A DNA stretch of 64,000 nucleotides from Baia soyae (GTDB taxonomy: Bacteria > Bacillota > Bacilli > Thermoactinomycetales > Thermoactinomycetaceae), in NCBI RefSeq assembly GCF_004341445.1, contig NZ_SLXV01000005.1:45328-109327 (forward strand), written 5' to 3'. Both the position numbers and the translations under genes were made by a program. How positions within the stretch are numbered: the first letter of the stretch is position 1; the number at the start of each line of letters is the position of its first letter. Positions 9,140 to 17,607 of this stretch are shown piece by piece. The notes under the pieces were generated by a model. That model saw nothing but the letters and a program-made list of their open reading frames with translations. It had not been told where the DNA came from and ran no database searches.

Positions 9140-9410
9140 CTTTGATGGAGCCAAATGAATGCATTCACTCTCAGAGAGCCGGTGGTAGGTGCGAACCGGT
9201 AGGAAATCATTCATAGAGCACTCCGGAGTAGACTAGCTGAACTCTATGAATAGTAGGTTAGTACGGTGGAAACCGTTATCCCATGTGTCGATATGTTTTA
9301 TTTCGACCAACAAGGTCATATGTGTGAGCATATGACAAACTGAGGGTGGCACCACGACCTTTCGTCCCTCATCCATAATAGGATGAGTATGGGATGAAAG
9401 GTCTTTTTTT
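9140..9410 (+). ncRNA. T-box leader, probable serine specifier
   Basis: This untranslated leader carries the T-box core AGGGTGGCACCACG at 9343-9356, followed by a long terminator hairpin (GACCTTTCGTCCCTCATCC with its complement) and seven Ts at 9355-9408. Stem I has the AGAGAG and GGTGG-type apical elements at 9173-9200. By position relative to the CCGGAGTAG segment, the specifier triplet reads AGC at 9217-9219, a serine codon followed by a purine. Uncharged tRNA-Ser would then stabilise the antiterminator and switch on the downstream aminotransferase and serA. The core and terminator are clear; the specifier assignment is by alignment from memory. Confidence 0.88.
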
Positions 9411-9436
9411 ATTACCTTTGAGGAGGAATTATACCC

Positions 9437-10594
9437 ATGACATTTTCGGAAAAGTTTCATCTACGCATCCCCGGGCCTACGCCCATCCCATCACGAGTTC
9501 AACAAGCGATGAATCAACCGATCTTCGGACATCGTAGCCCTGAAGCCACACAGCTCATTCTCGAATGTAGTCAACAACTAAAGCCTATTTTTGGCACAGA
9601 GCAAGACCCGCTCATTCTCACCAGTAGCGGTACATCTGCCTTAGAAGCGGCTGTTATCAACACATTATCGCCTGGGGACGAAGCTCTAGTGATCGTCACA
9701 GGAGCATTTGGCGACCGCTTTGCAAAAATCGTGGAGCGTTATGGATTCACACTACATCGGCTCGATATCGAATGGGGGAAAGCATGTAGACCTGAACAGT
9801 TACAAGCAGCACTCCAGCAGCACCCTAAGACGAAAGCTGTTTTTGTCACGTACTGTGAGACGTCTACAGGTGTCTTAAATCCGATTCAAGAACTATCTCA
9901 AGTGGTTCGCACTCACTCAGAAGCTCTTTTCATCGTAGATGGTGTTAGTTGCTTAGGCGCCGTACCTTGTCAGATGGACGACTGGGGACTTGATATAGTC
10001 GTAACGGGTTCACAAAAAGCCCTTATGCTCCCACCAGGGTTAGCGTTTATCGCCGTCAGCGAGCGTGCATGGGGAGAAATTGAACAGAATCAAACATCTA
10101 GTTTCTATCTAGATTTACTTCGTTATCGAGACAGCTTATCACAAAACACAACTCCTTATACTCCGGCTGTTTCCCTGCTTCTAGGTCTAAAAGAAGCACT
10201 ATGCATGTTAGAAGAAGAGGGGTTGGAGCAAGTCTTTAAGCGACATGAGTTATTGATGAACATGTGCCGAGCAGGAGTGCAAAGCCTTGGACTCACCCTC
10301 ATGGCAAGTGATCAAGACTCCTCTCCTACTGTTACCTCGATTTACGGTGGAGCTGAGGCATGGAGTTCAGAAGACGTAAGAAAGCATTTAAAACAATTAC
10401 GCGTCTTAGTAGCGGGTGGACAACAACATTTAAAAGGACAGATATTCCGTATCGGTCATATGGGCTACTGTGATTCTCTAGACGTACTAACCGCTTTAAG
10501 CGCACTCGAAATCGCCCTTATCCAAGCAGGAGCATCTGTTTCACTTGGTTCTGGCGTAAAAGCAGCTCAGGAGGTGTACCTTAACCATGTATAA
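9437..10594 (+). CDS. Class V PLP aminotransferase, probably for serine synthesis
   Basis: The product is a 385-residue aminotransferase of the alanine-glyoxylate / serine-pyruvate class. The PLP-binding lysine lies in GSQKALMLPPG at residue 194, the cofactor aspartate in FIVDGVSCLGA, and the N-terminus RIPGPTPIP is typical. It is not a canonical SerC. Its place behind a serine T-box and its 8-base overlap with serA suggest that it makes phosphoserine or serine by transamination in this pathway; that role is inference. A purine-catabolic PucG-like role is the alternative, but the neighbours do not support it. Confidence 0.85.
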   Translation: MTFSEKFHLRIPGPTPIPSRVQQAMNQPIFGHRSPEATQLILECSQQLKPIFGTEQDPLILTSSGTSALEAAVINTLSPGDEALVIVTGAFGDRFAKIVERYGFTLHRLDIEWGKACRPEQLQAALQQHPKTKAVFVTYCETSTGVLNPIQELSQVVRTHSEALFIVDGVSCLGAVPCQMDDWGLDIVVTGSQKALMLPPGLAFIAVSERAWGEIEQNQTSSFYLDLLRYRDSLSQNTTPYTPAVSLLLGLKEALCMLEEEGLEQVFKRHELLMNMCRAGVQSLGLTLMASDQDSSPTVTSIYGGAEAWSSEDVRKHLKQLRVLVAGGQQHLKGQIFRIGHMGYCDSLDVLTALSALEIALIQAGASVSLGSGVKAAQEVYLNHV

Positions 10595-12167
10595 AGTACT
10601 TATTACGGATCCACTAAGCGATCTTGGAATCGAAAAATTACTACACGCAACCGATGTGCAAGTAATTCGCCAAACCAATCTAACCCCCGAACAGCTCCTT
10701 ATCGCGATCGAAGATGTTGATGCCTTACTCGTACGTAGCCAGACAAAGGTAACGGCTGATGTTATCGCAAAAGGGAAAAAACTAAAGGTAATTGGCCGAG
10801 CAGGAGTGGGTGTTGATAACATTGATGTCTTGGCTGCTACACAGCACGGTGTCATTGTTCTCAATGCACCAGATGGAAACACCATCTCCACTGCTGAGCA
10901 CACCTTTGCCATGATGATCTCCCTCGCCCGTAACATCCCACAAGCTTACCGTTCTACGGTCCAAGGAGAATGGAAACGGAAAGAGTTTGTCGGGATAGAG
11001 CTAAATAAAAAGACTCTCTCCATCATTGGCTTAGGAAGAATTGGGGCTGAACTGGCTAAGAAAGCAAAAGCATTTCGCATGCAGGTAGTCGCCTTCGACC
11101 CGTATCTGACCGAAGAGCGTGCAGAGAAGTTAGGGGTGCAAAAAGCGACCCTTCATGAAGCGATTGCCCAAGGAGACTTTATCTCCGTCCATACCCCTCT
11201 CACCAAGCAAACTCGTCATCTCATTAGTGATCATGAATTTACCATGATGAAAGACGGCGCACGCATCTTAAACTGTGCTCGTGGTGGCATTATTGACGAA
11301 GATGCTCTATATCGAGCGCTAGTGGAGGGCAAAGTAGCAGGTGCCGCATTAGATGTGTTTGAAATAGAGCCTCCTGTTGAGCACCCTCTATTTGGTTTGG
11401 AGCAAGTAATCGTAACTCCCCACTTAGGAGCCTCTACGGTGGAAGCTCAAGAAAACGTAGCAATCGACGTATCCGAAGAAGTGCTGAAAGTATTACGTGA
11501 GGAAGCATTTAAAAATGCGGTCAACTTACCTTCCATCCCAGCAGATCTACAACAAAAAATTGCCCCTTATCAAACATTAGTAGAAAAATTGGGTGAGTTT
11601 GTAGCCCAAATTTCGAAAGGTGCACTGAAAAAAATCACCGTTACCTACGCAGGTGACGTGGCAAATATGGAAGTAGCACCGCTCACACGTACCATTCTAA
11701 AAGGGGTGCTTTCGCATCATCTTTCTGACGTCAATTATATAAATGCTCCTGAGATCGCTAAGCAACGTGGTATTCAGATCGTTGAGCAGAAATCTTCTCA
11801 TAACCACGGATTTACACAGTTAATCAGTGTCCATGTAGAGACGGAACAAGATTCCTATAGCGCAGAAGGAACCCTCTTAAATGGATTTGGCGCTCGTATC
11901 ACGAAAGTAAACGGCTATTCGGTGGATCTCTCCCCTACCGGGCATCTCCTCTTTATCGAGCATCAAGACCAACCGGGGGTAATCGGGAAGGTGGGAACCT
12001 TGCTCGGCACTTATAAGGTAAATATCGCGACCATGCAAGTAGGACGTGAAACCATCGGTGGGCAAGCAATTATGCTCCTCCATATTGATAAAGCAATTGA
12101 TGAAACTCTGCAAATGGACTTACAAAAAGTTGATTCCATCCAAAAGGTGACGATCTTAGAATTGTAG
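10587..12167 (+). CDS. serA: D-3-phosphoglycerate dehydrogenase
   Basis: The product is a 526-residue SerA of the long type. It oxidises 3-phosphoglycerate to 3-phosphohydroxypyruvate, the first step of serine synthesis. The NAD-binding motif GLGRIGAELAKKA, the substrate loop and the catalytic His in TPHLGAST are present, followed by an intervening domain from about residue 320 and a C-terminal ACT domain (VDLSPTGHLLFIEHQDQPGVIG region) for feedback control. The gene overlaps the aminotransferase by 8 bases, so the two are translationally coupled under the serine T-box. Confidence 0.96.
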   Translation: MYKVLITDPLSDLGIEKLLHATDVQVIRQTNLTPEQLLIAIEDVDALLVRSQTKVTADVIAKGKKLKVIGRAGVGVDNIDVLAATQHGVIVLNAPDGNTISTAEHTFAMMISLARNIPQAYRSTVQGEWKRKEFVGIELNKKTLSIIGLGRIGAELAKKAKAFRMQVVAFDPYLTEERAEKLGVQKATLHEAIAQGDFISVHTPLTKQTRHLISDHEFTMMKDGARILNCARGGIIDEDALYRALVEGKVAGAALDVFEIEPPVEHPLFGLEQVIVTPHLGASTVEAQENVAIDVSEEVLKVLREEAFKNAVNLPSIPADLQQKIAPYQTLVEKLGEFVAQISKGALKKITVTYAGDVANMEVAPLTRTILKGVLSHHLSDVNYINAPEIAKQRGIQIVEQKSSHNHGFTQLISVHVETEQDSYSAEGTLLNGFGARITKVNGYSVDLSPTGHLLFIEHQDQPGVIGKVGTLLGTYKVNIATMQVGRETIGGQAIMLLHIDKAIDETLQMDLQKVDSIQKVTILEL

Positions 12168-12212
12168 TCTAAAATGGATAGGACTCGAAAAGAAAGGGTG
12201 ACGACCATCCTT

Positions 12213-12920
12213 ATGGCCAATCATTCGCCCATAAAAGCCGCCCTCGTAACAGGGGCTAGTAAAGGTCTTGGTAAGGAGATCGTTCGACGCTTTGCTTCCG
12301 CGGGGATTTATGTCCTCGCAACTGCTCGAAGTGTAGAAAAACTAAATGAGCTCCAAGAGGAGTTCCCAGATCATGTTATTACCTTCCCTGGTGATATTTC
12401 AGACAGCAATCATGTGAAAAATTTAGTGGATCAGGTGATTCATTCCTTTGGACGACTTGATTTCGTCATTAACAATGCAGGTCTTGCCCATTTTGCTCCC
12501 GTTGAAGACCTAACCGAAAATCAATGGGATGAAATGATGAGTGTCAATCTTAAAGCGGCATTCCTAGCTTGTAAATACGCGATCCCCCATCTAAAGAAGA
12601 CTCAAGGCCACATCGTCAATATTTCTAGCGTGGCAGGAACAGAAGCATTTGCTCGAGGTGCGGGTTACTGCGCATCCAAATTTGGGATGATGGCATTATC
12701 GGATGCCTTAACCCAAGAGTTAAAACCTCATTATGTAAAAGTAAGTACACTCTGTCCGGGCTCTATTCAGACCGAGTTCAGCTCCAACCCGAAGAGTTAT
12801 TCTCTTCATGCATCTGATGTAGCTGAATCTGTTTATCAAATTATCACTGCACCTGCTAATATGATTATTGGACGCGTCATCATGCGCCCAGTCGTACCCG
12901 TAGACTTCCAGAAGAAATGA
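12213..12920 (+). CDS. Short-chain dehydrogenase/reductase
   Basis: The product is a 235-residue classical SDR oxidoreductase. The cofactor motif VTGASKGLGKEI is near the N-terminus, NNAG follows near residue 90, and the catalytic Ser-Tyr-Lys set is seen as ISSVAG and YCASKF. The start is uncertain: the ATG at 12213 gives the usual short lead to the Rossmann fold and has an AAAGGGTGA site 11 bases upstream, while an in-frame ATG at 12174 and a GTG at 12198 are possible. It follows serA by about 45 bases. The substrate is not evident. Confidence 0.88.
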   Translation: MANHSPIKAALVTGASKGLGKEIVRRFASAGIYVLATARSVEKLNELQEEFPDHVITFPGDISDSNHVKNLVDQVIHSFGRLDFVINNAGLAHFAPVEDLTENQWDEMMSVNLKAAFLACKYAIPHLKKTQGHIVNISSVAGTEAFARGAGYCASKFGMMALSDALTQELKPHYVKVSTLCPGSIQTEFSSNPKSYSLHASDVAESVYQIITAPANMIIGRVIMRPVVPVDFQKK

Positions 12921-12930
12921 GGATTTTTAG

Positions 12931-13482
12931 TTGAAATCTTTTGTAATAGAAACAACTCTTCAAGCTCCTGTGGAGTATGTTTATGATTACCTCTGCGATG
13001 CCGAGCGAGAAATCGCAAATAATCAAGGTAAAATCATCGATGCAGCCTATGATACGACGGAAGCTGGAGGACATCTCATCCTCTCCTATCAAGTTGATCT
13101 GAGCTTGGCCATCGTTCGAGAAGTCCTTTCCTTTCAAGAAAAGGTAAAAAATCAATCCATCATCTCTCAATTTCAATACGAACGCTACTCGATCAGCGAA
13201 TCCATTCAGCTACAAGCAGATTCCGAGATCAGTACTCGGGTTCGAATTGAATACAAACCCAAATCCGATACGTTCTACAACTTCACGACATTTGGAATGA
13301 ATCGGATCGATGCCAAGCGAATGGCAGAACAACTTTGTAACTTAAAAGCCATCTCCATTCGAGATATCGAAGACTTGTATCTTCGCACACATAGTGCCTA
13401 CTCTCCATTCCCTGTACGCCATCAGGTTAGCAAAGATGAGATAAAAGAACGATTAAAGCGTAAGTCTATTGTGCGAGTGTAG
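12931..13482 (+). CDS. Unknown protein, possibly SRPBCC-like
   Basis: This 183-residue soluble protein is not one I can name. The opening (a strand, then APVEYVYDYLCDAE) resembles the start of the SRPBCC/START fold, in which a hydrophobic cavity binds a small ligand, but the resemblance is weak. The C-terminal third is highly basic. The start codon is TTG with a GAGG site, 10 bases after the SDR stop, so it belongs to the serA transcription unit, which ends in the terminator just downstream. Confidence 0.72.
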   Translation: MKSFVIETTLQAPVEYVYDYLCDAEREIANNQGKIIDAAYDTTEAGGHLILSYQVDLSLAIVREVLSFQEKVKNQSIISQFQYERYSISESIQLQADSEISTRVRIEYKPKSDTFYNFTTFGMNRIDAKRMAEQLCNLKAISIRDIEDLYLRTHSAYSPFPVRHQVSKDEIKERLKRKSIVRV

Positions 13483-13500
13483 GAAATGATCTTAGAAAAT

Positions 13501-13550
13501 AAAACAGAGCTACCACATCTGATATAAAAAGATGCGGTAGCTCTGTTTTT
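13501..13550. terminator. Bidirectional terminator
   Basis: Stem AAAACAGAGCTACC / GGTAGCTCTGTTTT with extra pairing CACATC / GATGCG lies between the convergent serA unit and the antiporter gene. It overlaps the antiporter stop. Confidence 0.85.
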
Positions 13551-14703
13551 ATATGTCTGTTTCATGATCTGCTTCTAACTTCGCAAATACTTTCTTTAAC
13601 AAAGGTGGTGTAATGAGAGTAGTCAGGATCACTACAGTAATAATAGCTGTGAAATACTCTTGCTTCAATAAATGTGACTCTAACCCTATCGCCGCGATAA
13701 TAAGAGCCACTTCTCCTCTTGATACCATCCCTGCACCAATTCCTAGCGCAGAACGACGACGAAAACCGGTTAACCTAGCTCCGAGGCCCGAACCAATTAG
13801 CTTTGTTAAGACAGCAATAATCGTAAGCCCCACGATAAGCAAAAGTTGACTCTCCATACCAGCAAACGAAACGGACAAACCGATACTTACAAAGAAGATC
13901 GGCACAAAAAAGGCGTATGCAATCGGCTCAATCTTCTGCTCAACCGAATGTCTATATGGAGTTTGAGAAATAGAAACTCCCGCAGCGAATGCACCTATAA
14001 TAGCAGCAACTCCTAGAGACTCTGCTAAATAAGCAAAAAAGAAACAAAGAACAAGTGCCGTACTCACCACAGACTCTGATACCCGCCAAAAACTGAACTT
14101 CTTCATGACCCACGGAACAATCTTCCATCCAAGCAGCCCGATCGTAACAAAAAAGGCCAATTTTTTAAGCAGTACCACCCCTAAGCTAACCTCTCCCGTA
14201 GTCAGTAAACTCATCATGACAGCCAAGCCAATTACTACCAAAATATCGTCCAATACGGCTGCACCTAAGATAGTAGCACTCTCTCGGCTTTTTAAATGTC
14301 CCAGCTCTTTTAACGTCTGTGCAGAGATACTAACCGAAGTAGCAGATAGCAATAAGCCTAGAAAAAGAGCATGAGACTGACTTAATTCCATCCCTAAGCC
14401 AACTAAATATCCTCCCAAAAGAGGAAATATAATCCCCCCCACCGCCACTGCGATTGAAGAATTTCGGTTCTGATGCAACGATCTGATATCCGTCTCCAAT
14501 CCTGCGATAAACATTAACAGGATCACTCCGATTTCACTAAGCTGACGAATCATATCTGACCCTTGAATCCATCCAAACACCGCCGGGCCAATGATAATAC
14601 CAATTAGCAACTTTCCAAGAACCGCCGGTTGCCCAAGCCTTATACTAATCTCACCCGCTACTTTCGTCGCAAGCAAAATAATTAAAATCTCTACGAATAA
14701 CAT
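13549..14703 (-). CDS. CPA2-family cation/proton antiporter
   Basis: The product is a 384-residue membrane protein of the monovalent cation:proton antiporter-2 family. About twelve hydrophobic helices are visible, with the conserved ILLMFIAGLETD segment near residue 80 and GAFAAGVSIS later. No C-terminal RCK/TrkA-N regulatory domain is present, so any nucleotide control would need a partner. The ATG at 14703 has a GAAAGGGG ribosome site. The ion (Na+ or K+) cannot be told. The long leader upstream holds a strong hairpin and a 21-codon ORF, described separately. Confidence 0.88.
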   Translation of the reverse strand: MLFVEILIILLATKVAGEISIRLGQPAVLGKLLIGIIIGPAVFGWIQGSDMIRQLSEIGVILLMFIAGLETDIRSLHQNRNSSIAVAVGGIIFPLLGGYLVGLGMELSQSHALFLGLLLSATSVSISAQTLKELGHLKSRESATILGAAVLDDILVVIGLAVMMSLLTTGEVSLGVVLLKKLAFFVTIGLLGWKIVPWVMKKFSFWRVSESVVSTALVLCFFFAYLAESLGVAAIIGAFAAGVSISQTPYRHSVEQKIEPIAYAFFVPIFFVSIGLSVSFAGMESQLLLIVGLTIIAVLTKLIGSGLGARLTGFRRRSALGIGAGMVSRGEVALIIAAIGLESHLLKQEYFTAIITVVILTTLITPPLLKKVFAKLEADHETDI

Positions 14704-14726
14704 ATAGCACCCCTTTCACGATCTCC

Positions 14727-14792
14727 TTAGTAGTACCGATGGAAAGCGTCATCGTATCCAATATCATCATCATTTAAAATGGCAATAAACAT
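14727..14792 (-). CDS. Candidate 21-codon leader ORF
   Basis: An ATG at 14792 opens 21 codons that end in TAA at 14727-14729. The peptide begins MFIAILNDDD and ends DDAFHRYY, so it is acidic in the middle with an aromatic end. An AAGGAGAGG site lies 11 bases upstream, somewhat far; an overlapping frame starting at 14802 (10 codons) has a closer spacing. The stop lies 24 bases before the antiporter start. It could be a small protein or a regulatory leader peptide. The evidence is only the ribosome site and position. Confidence 0.4.
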   Translation of the reverse strand: MFIAILNDDDIGYDDAFHRYY

Positions 14793-14827
14793 AGCAGATC
14801 ATCCCTCTCCTTCCCAACATACAAAAA

Positions 14828-14892
14828 GAGCCTGTCCATGCAGGGAACTTTCCACCTAAAAATAGGCAGAAAGGCCCCTGCATGACAGGCTC
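14828..14892 (-). promoter_or_regulatory. Strong hairpin with U-run in the antiporter leader
   Basis: On the minus strand the transcript folds GAGCCTGTC / GACAGGCTC, ATGCAGGG / CCCTGCAT and inner pairs into one 65-base hairpin, followed by UUUUUGU. It has the form of an intrinsic terminator but lies between a probable promoter (weak TTTACT at 14949-14954, TATAAT at 14925-14930) and the antiporter gene. It may act as an attenuator; the sensing part is not identified. Confidence 0.6.
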
Positions 14893-14963
14893 CTCCGAAT
14901 TCAGTCGTATTGATTTATATTGTTATTATATTGTATCTTCCTTAGACAAGTAAAGATAATTTG

Positions 14964-14993
14964 TTGACTTGATGTTCGGAAATAGAATAGAAT
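14964..14993 (+). promoter_or_regulatory. Promoter of the TetR operon
   Basis: TTGACT at 14964-14969 and TAGAAT at 14988-14993 with an 18-base spacer. The -10 box runs directly into the palindromic operator. Confidence 0.7.
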
Positions 14994-15028
14994 AATGACC
15001 ATAGTCATATATGACTATGGTCATTATT
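14991..15028. promoter_or_regulatory. 38-bp perfect palindrome, probable TetR operator
   Basis: The two halves (AATAATGACCATAGTCATA and its exact complement) meet at 15009/15010. The palindrome overlaps the end of the -10 box and the expected transcription start and lies 18 bases before the tetR ATG. This is the usual layout for an autorepressing TetR regulator. Confidence 0.85.
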
Positions 15029-15046
15029 CTAGGTGGTGATTCATTT

Positions 15047-15631
15047 ATGTTAAGAGAAGCCAAGAAAAAAGCTCTAAAAGAAAAAATTTTCTTGCAATCT
15101 ATGCGCTTATTTGTTGAAAAGGGATTTGATCATGTAACCATAGAAGAAATTACCCAATCGTGTGGGATTGCCAAAGGAACTTTCTATAATTATTTTCCTC
15201 AAAAAGAGTCGATTTTACTTTATTTAGGCTCATCTCAAATGGAATTCATACAACAAAATATTTCAAAGTATGCTCATCTAGAAATAAAAGAAAGGGTCTT
15301 CCAGCTTTTTGATGACCTCACTAGTCGTTATCTAGATCATCCAGAGTTGATAAAGGTTTTCCTCTCAGAGATGATCCGATCCTCTGGACTAATGAAAGAA
15401 GAACAGAAAACGATTGATCACTTTAGATCTGTGTTAATGAAAATGATTGATGAAGCTAAACAATCTAAGCAAATAGTAGGAAATCCATCCTCTGAGCATG
15501 TTACCTCTGTGTTAATGGCTATATATTTTTATTCCTTAGTGAATTGGAGTATCGTTAATTCTGACAAAAAGGAGTTAAAGAGTATGGTTCGCAATCAACT
15601 AGAAATGGTTTGGAAGGGGATTCATTCATGA
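15047..15631 (+). CDS. TetR/AcrR-family transcriptional regulator
   Basis: The product is a 194-residue regulator. The N-terminal helix-turn-helix is clear (ITQSCGIAKGTFYNYFPQKE, residues about 33-52), and the C-terminal ligand domain is all-helical and not recognisable by family. The ATG at 15047 has an AGGTGGTG site 8 bases upstream; the earlier in-frame ATG at 15011 lies inside the palindrome and is rejected. Its stop overlaps the monooxygenase start as ATGA, so it is the first gene of a three-gene operon and probably represses it through the palindrome. Confidence 0.92.
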   Translation: MLREAKKKALKEKIFLQSMRLFVEKGFDHVTIEEITQSCGIAKGTFYNYFPQKESILLYLGSSQMEFIQQNISKYAHLEIKERVFQLFDDLTSRYLDHPELIKVFLSEMIRSSGLMKEEQKTIDHFRSVLMKMIDEAKQSKQIVGNPSSEHVTSVLMAIYFYSLVNWSIVNSDKKELKSMVRNQLEMVWKGIHS

Positions 15632-16818
15632 GAAAAAAAGTCATTATAATAGGCGGTGGAATAGCAGGTCTCAGCGCTGCCATTGCTTTGCAGAAGCTTG
15701 GATTCGATGTGAATATTTATGAGGAATATCCAGAACGGAAGCCTGCTGGTGCTGGGATAGTCCTCGCATCCAATGCTTTAAAAGGATTAGATCATCTAGG
15801 CATTTATCAACAAGTTAAGAATCATGGCAGATCCATTCATGGACTTACACTTTTATCAGAAAAAGGAAAGCACTTATCTAAGCAAACCATTCCATCTCCG
15901 TTTGAACAAATATCCATTCACAGAGCAGATTTACATCTCCTATTAAGCTCGGCTGTACAACCGGATACAGTTTATATGGGAAAGAAGTGTATTCACTTTG
16001 AACAGGATGAAACTGGGGTAACTGTATTTTTTCAAGATCATAGTAAGGCTACCGGAGATTTTTTACTTGCTACTGATGGCATACACTCTGTTATCCGAAA
16101 AAATCTACTACCTTCCACGCAACTTCGTTATGCAGGTTACACTTGCTGGAGAGGTGTTATTACTCAAAGTAATGTCAATTGTATTCCAGAAGATGCTACT
16201 GAAACCTGGGGGATCAAAGGGAGATTTGGTATAGTGCCATTACCTAATCAACAAATCTACTGGTACGCCTTAATCAATGCACCTTATCAAAGCGCGCAAT
16301 ACTCTGCATATCAAGCAAAAGATCTATTCGAACATTTTAAAGATTATCATGATCCGATTCCTAGTATTTTGAATGGTAATGCGAACAACAAGATGATTCA
16401 TAATGATATTATCGATATTCCATCTCTTCAACGATTTGCCTTTCATCGAATACTTTTGATGGGCGATGCTGCACATGCCATAACTCCAAATTTAGGACAA
16501 GGAGCATGTCAAGCTATCGAAGATGCTGTTGTCCTTGCCCATTGTTTAAAAAATAATCCATCTGTTCATAAAGCATTTTCTGAGTTTGAGGCCAAGCGAT
16601 TAAAAAGAACAGAAACAATCTCACGATATTCACGGTTAGTAGGAAAAATGGCCCAAGTGGATAATCCATTTCTTTCTTTATTACGAAATACACTATTAAA
16701 ACGAATACCTAAATCTGTAAACCGCAAGCAACTTGAATATCTGTATAAAGTTGACTTTAACTCACATTTGGGTAATATAACCAATAACATTGAAAAAACA
16801 CAGGGGGATAGATCGTGA
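15628..16818 (+). CDS. FAD-dependent monooxygenase
   Basis: The product is a 396-residue class A flavoprotein monooxygenase (salicylate hydroxylase / UbiH / TetX superfamily). The FAD motif GGGIAGLSAAIALQKLG is at the N-terminus, the DG motif appears as LLATDGIHSVIRK, and the GD motif as LLMGDAAHAITPNLGQG. These enzymes hydroxylate aromatic or polycyclic substrates with NAD(P)H and oxygen. The start overlaps the tetR stop and its end overlaps the next gene (GTGA). The substrate is unknown; the TetR control suggests an inducible detoxification or modification step. Confidence 0.9.
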   Translation: MRKKVIIIGGGIAGLSAAIALQKLGFDVNIYEEYPERKPAGAGIVLASNALKGLDHLGIYQQVKNHGRSIHGLTLLSEKGKHLSKQTIPSPFEQISIHRADLHLLLSSAVQPDTVYMGKKCIHFEQDETGVTVFFQDHSKATGDFLLATDGIHSVIRKNLLPSTQLRYAGYTCWRGVITQSNVNCIPEDATETWGIKGRFGIVPLPNQQIYWYALINAPYQSAQYSAYQAKDLFEHFKDYHDPIPSILNGNANNKMIHNDIIDIPSLQRFAFHRILLMGDAAHAITPNLGQGACQAIEDAVVLAHCLKNNPSVHKAFSEFEAKRLKRTETISRYSRLVGKMAQVDNPFLSLLRNTLLKRIPKSVNRKQLEYLYKVDFNSHLGNITNNIEKTQGDRS

Positions 16819-17549
16819 TCGTGAAGCATCTCAAAAAGCTCAAGGAAGAAGCAGATTCCTACTATAAACAAACAGGTCTACCTTTTGTTGTACTAAAGTC
16901 AGCGATGACACTAGACGGAAAAATTGCTACCTCGACAGGAGATAGCAAATGGGTAACGGGAGAGACTTCGAGGCATCATGTTCATGAATTACGGCACATC
17001 TATGATGGGATTATGATCGGTGTAGAGACGGCTATCAAAGATCGACCACAACTGACAACTCGCTTACCCGATGGAAATGGGAGAAATCCAGTTCGAATCA
17101 TCGCAGACAGTCAATTACGCTTGCCACTTGATTCACCGCTGGTAGATACAAGTGAGGCCCAAACGTGGGTGCTTTGTACAGATAAAGCAGATATGGAGAA
17201 GGAGAAAAGATTAACAGGGTATGGAGTAAACGTGCTTCGTACGGGTAAAGGATCGCGAGTGGAGTTACGTAAAGCAATGAAGAAATTAGGGGAAAATGGG
17301 ATTCAATCCATCCTACTAGAAGGTGGAGGGCAGTTGAATTGGTCGATGCTGGAGGCTTCTTTGGTCCAGAAAACAATGATCTTTATCGCTCCAAAATTGC
17401 TTGGTGGAAAGAATAGTATTTCTCCGATTTCAGGTGAGGGGTTTACACGAATGGGGCTAGCTGTTCATCTAGACAAGCTTTCAATCGAACGTTTTGATGA
17501 AGATATTTGCATCAGTGGATATCCAATCTACATAAAAGTTGAAAAGTGA
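16815..17549 (+). CDS. Stand-alone RibD-type reductase domain protein
   Basis: The product is a 244-residue protein of the RibD C-terminal / dihydrofolate-reductase-like fold, without the deaminase domain of full RibD. Family signatures are LKSAMTLDGKIAT, SRHHVHELRHIYDGIMIG and LLEGGGQLNWSML. In riboflavin synthesis such a domain reduces the ribosylamino-pyrimidine intermediate with NADPH. Here it starts with GTG overlapping the monooxygenase stop, behind a CAGGGGG site, inside a TetR operon. It may supply reduction to the same catabolic or detoxifying route, or complement the rib operon at 30-33 kb that lacks ribD. Both are inference. Confidence 0.85.
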   Translation: MIVKHLKKLKEEADSYYKQTGLPFVVLKSAMTLDGKIATSTGDSKWVTGETSRHHVHELRHIYDGIMIGVETAIKDRPQLTTRLPDGNGRNPVRIIADSQLRLPLDSPLVDTSEAQTWVLCTDKADMEKEKRLTGYGVNVLRTGKGSRVELRKAMKKLGENGIQSILLEGGGQLNWSMLEASLVQKTMIFIAPKLLGGKNSISPISGEGFTRMGLAVHLDKLSIERFDEDICISGYPIYIKVEK

Positions 17550-17562
17550 TATGACTGTACTA

Positions 17563-17602
17563 AAAAAGCAGTGAAGGGAAATCAGCCCTCAGCTGCTTTT
17601 AG
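17563..17602 (+). terminator. Terminator of the TetR operon
   Basis: Stem AAAAGCAG-TGAAGGG / CCCTCA-GCTGCTTTT with a short loop, 13 bases after the last gene. Confidence 0.8.
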
Positions 17603-17607
17603 TCTAT

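Noticed and set aside
9233..9460. Minus-strand frame across the serine T-box
   Set aside because: The region is fully explained by T-box leader structure; no ribosome site.
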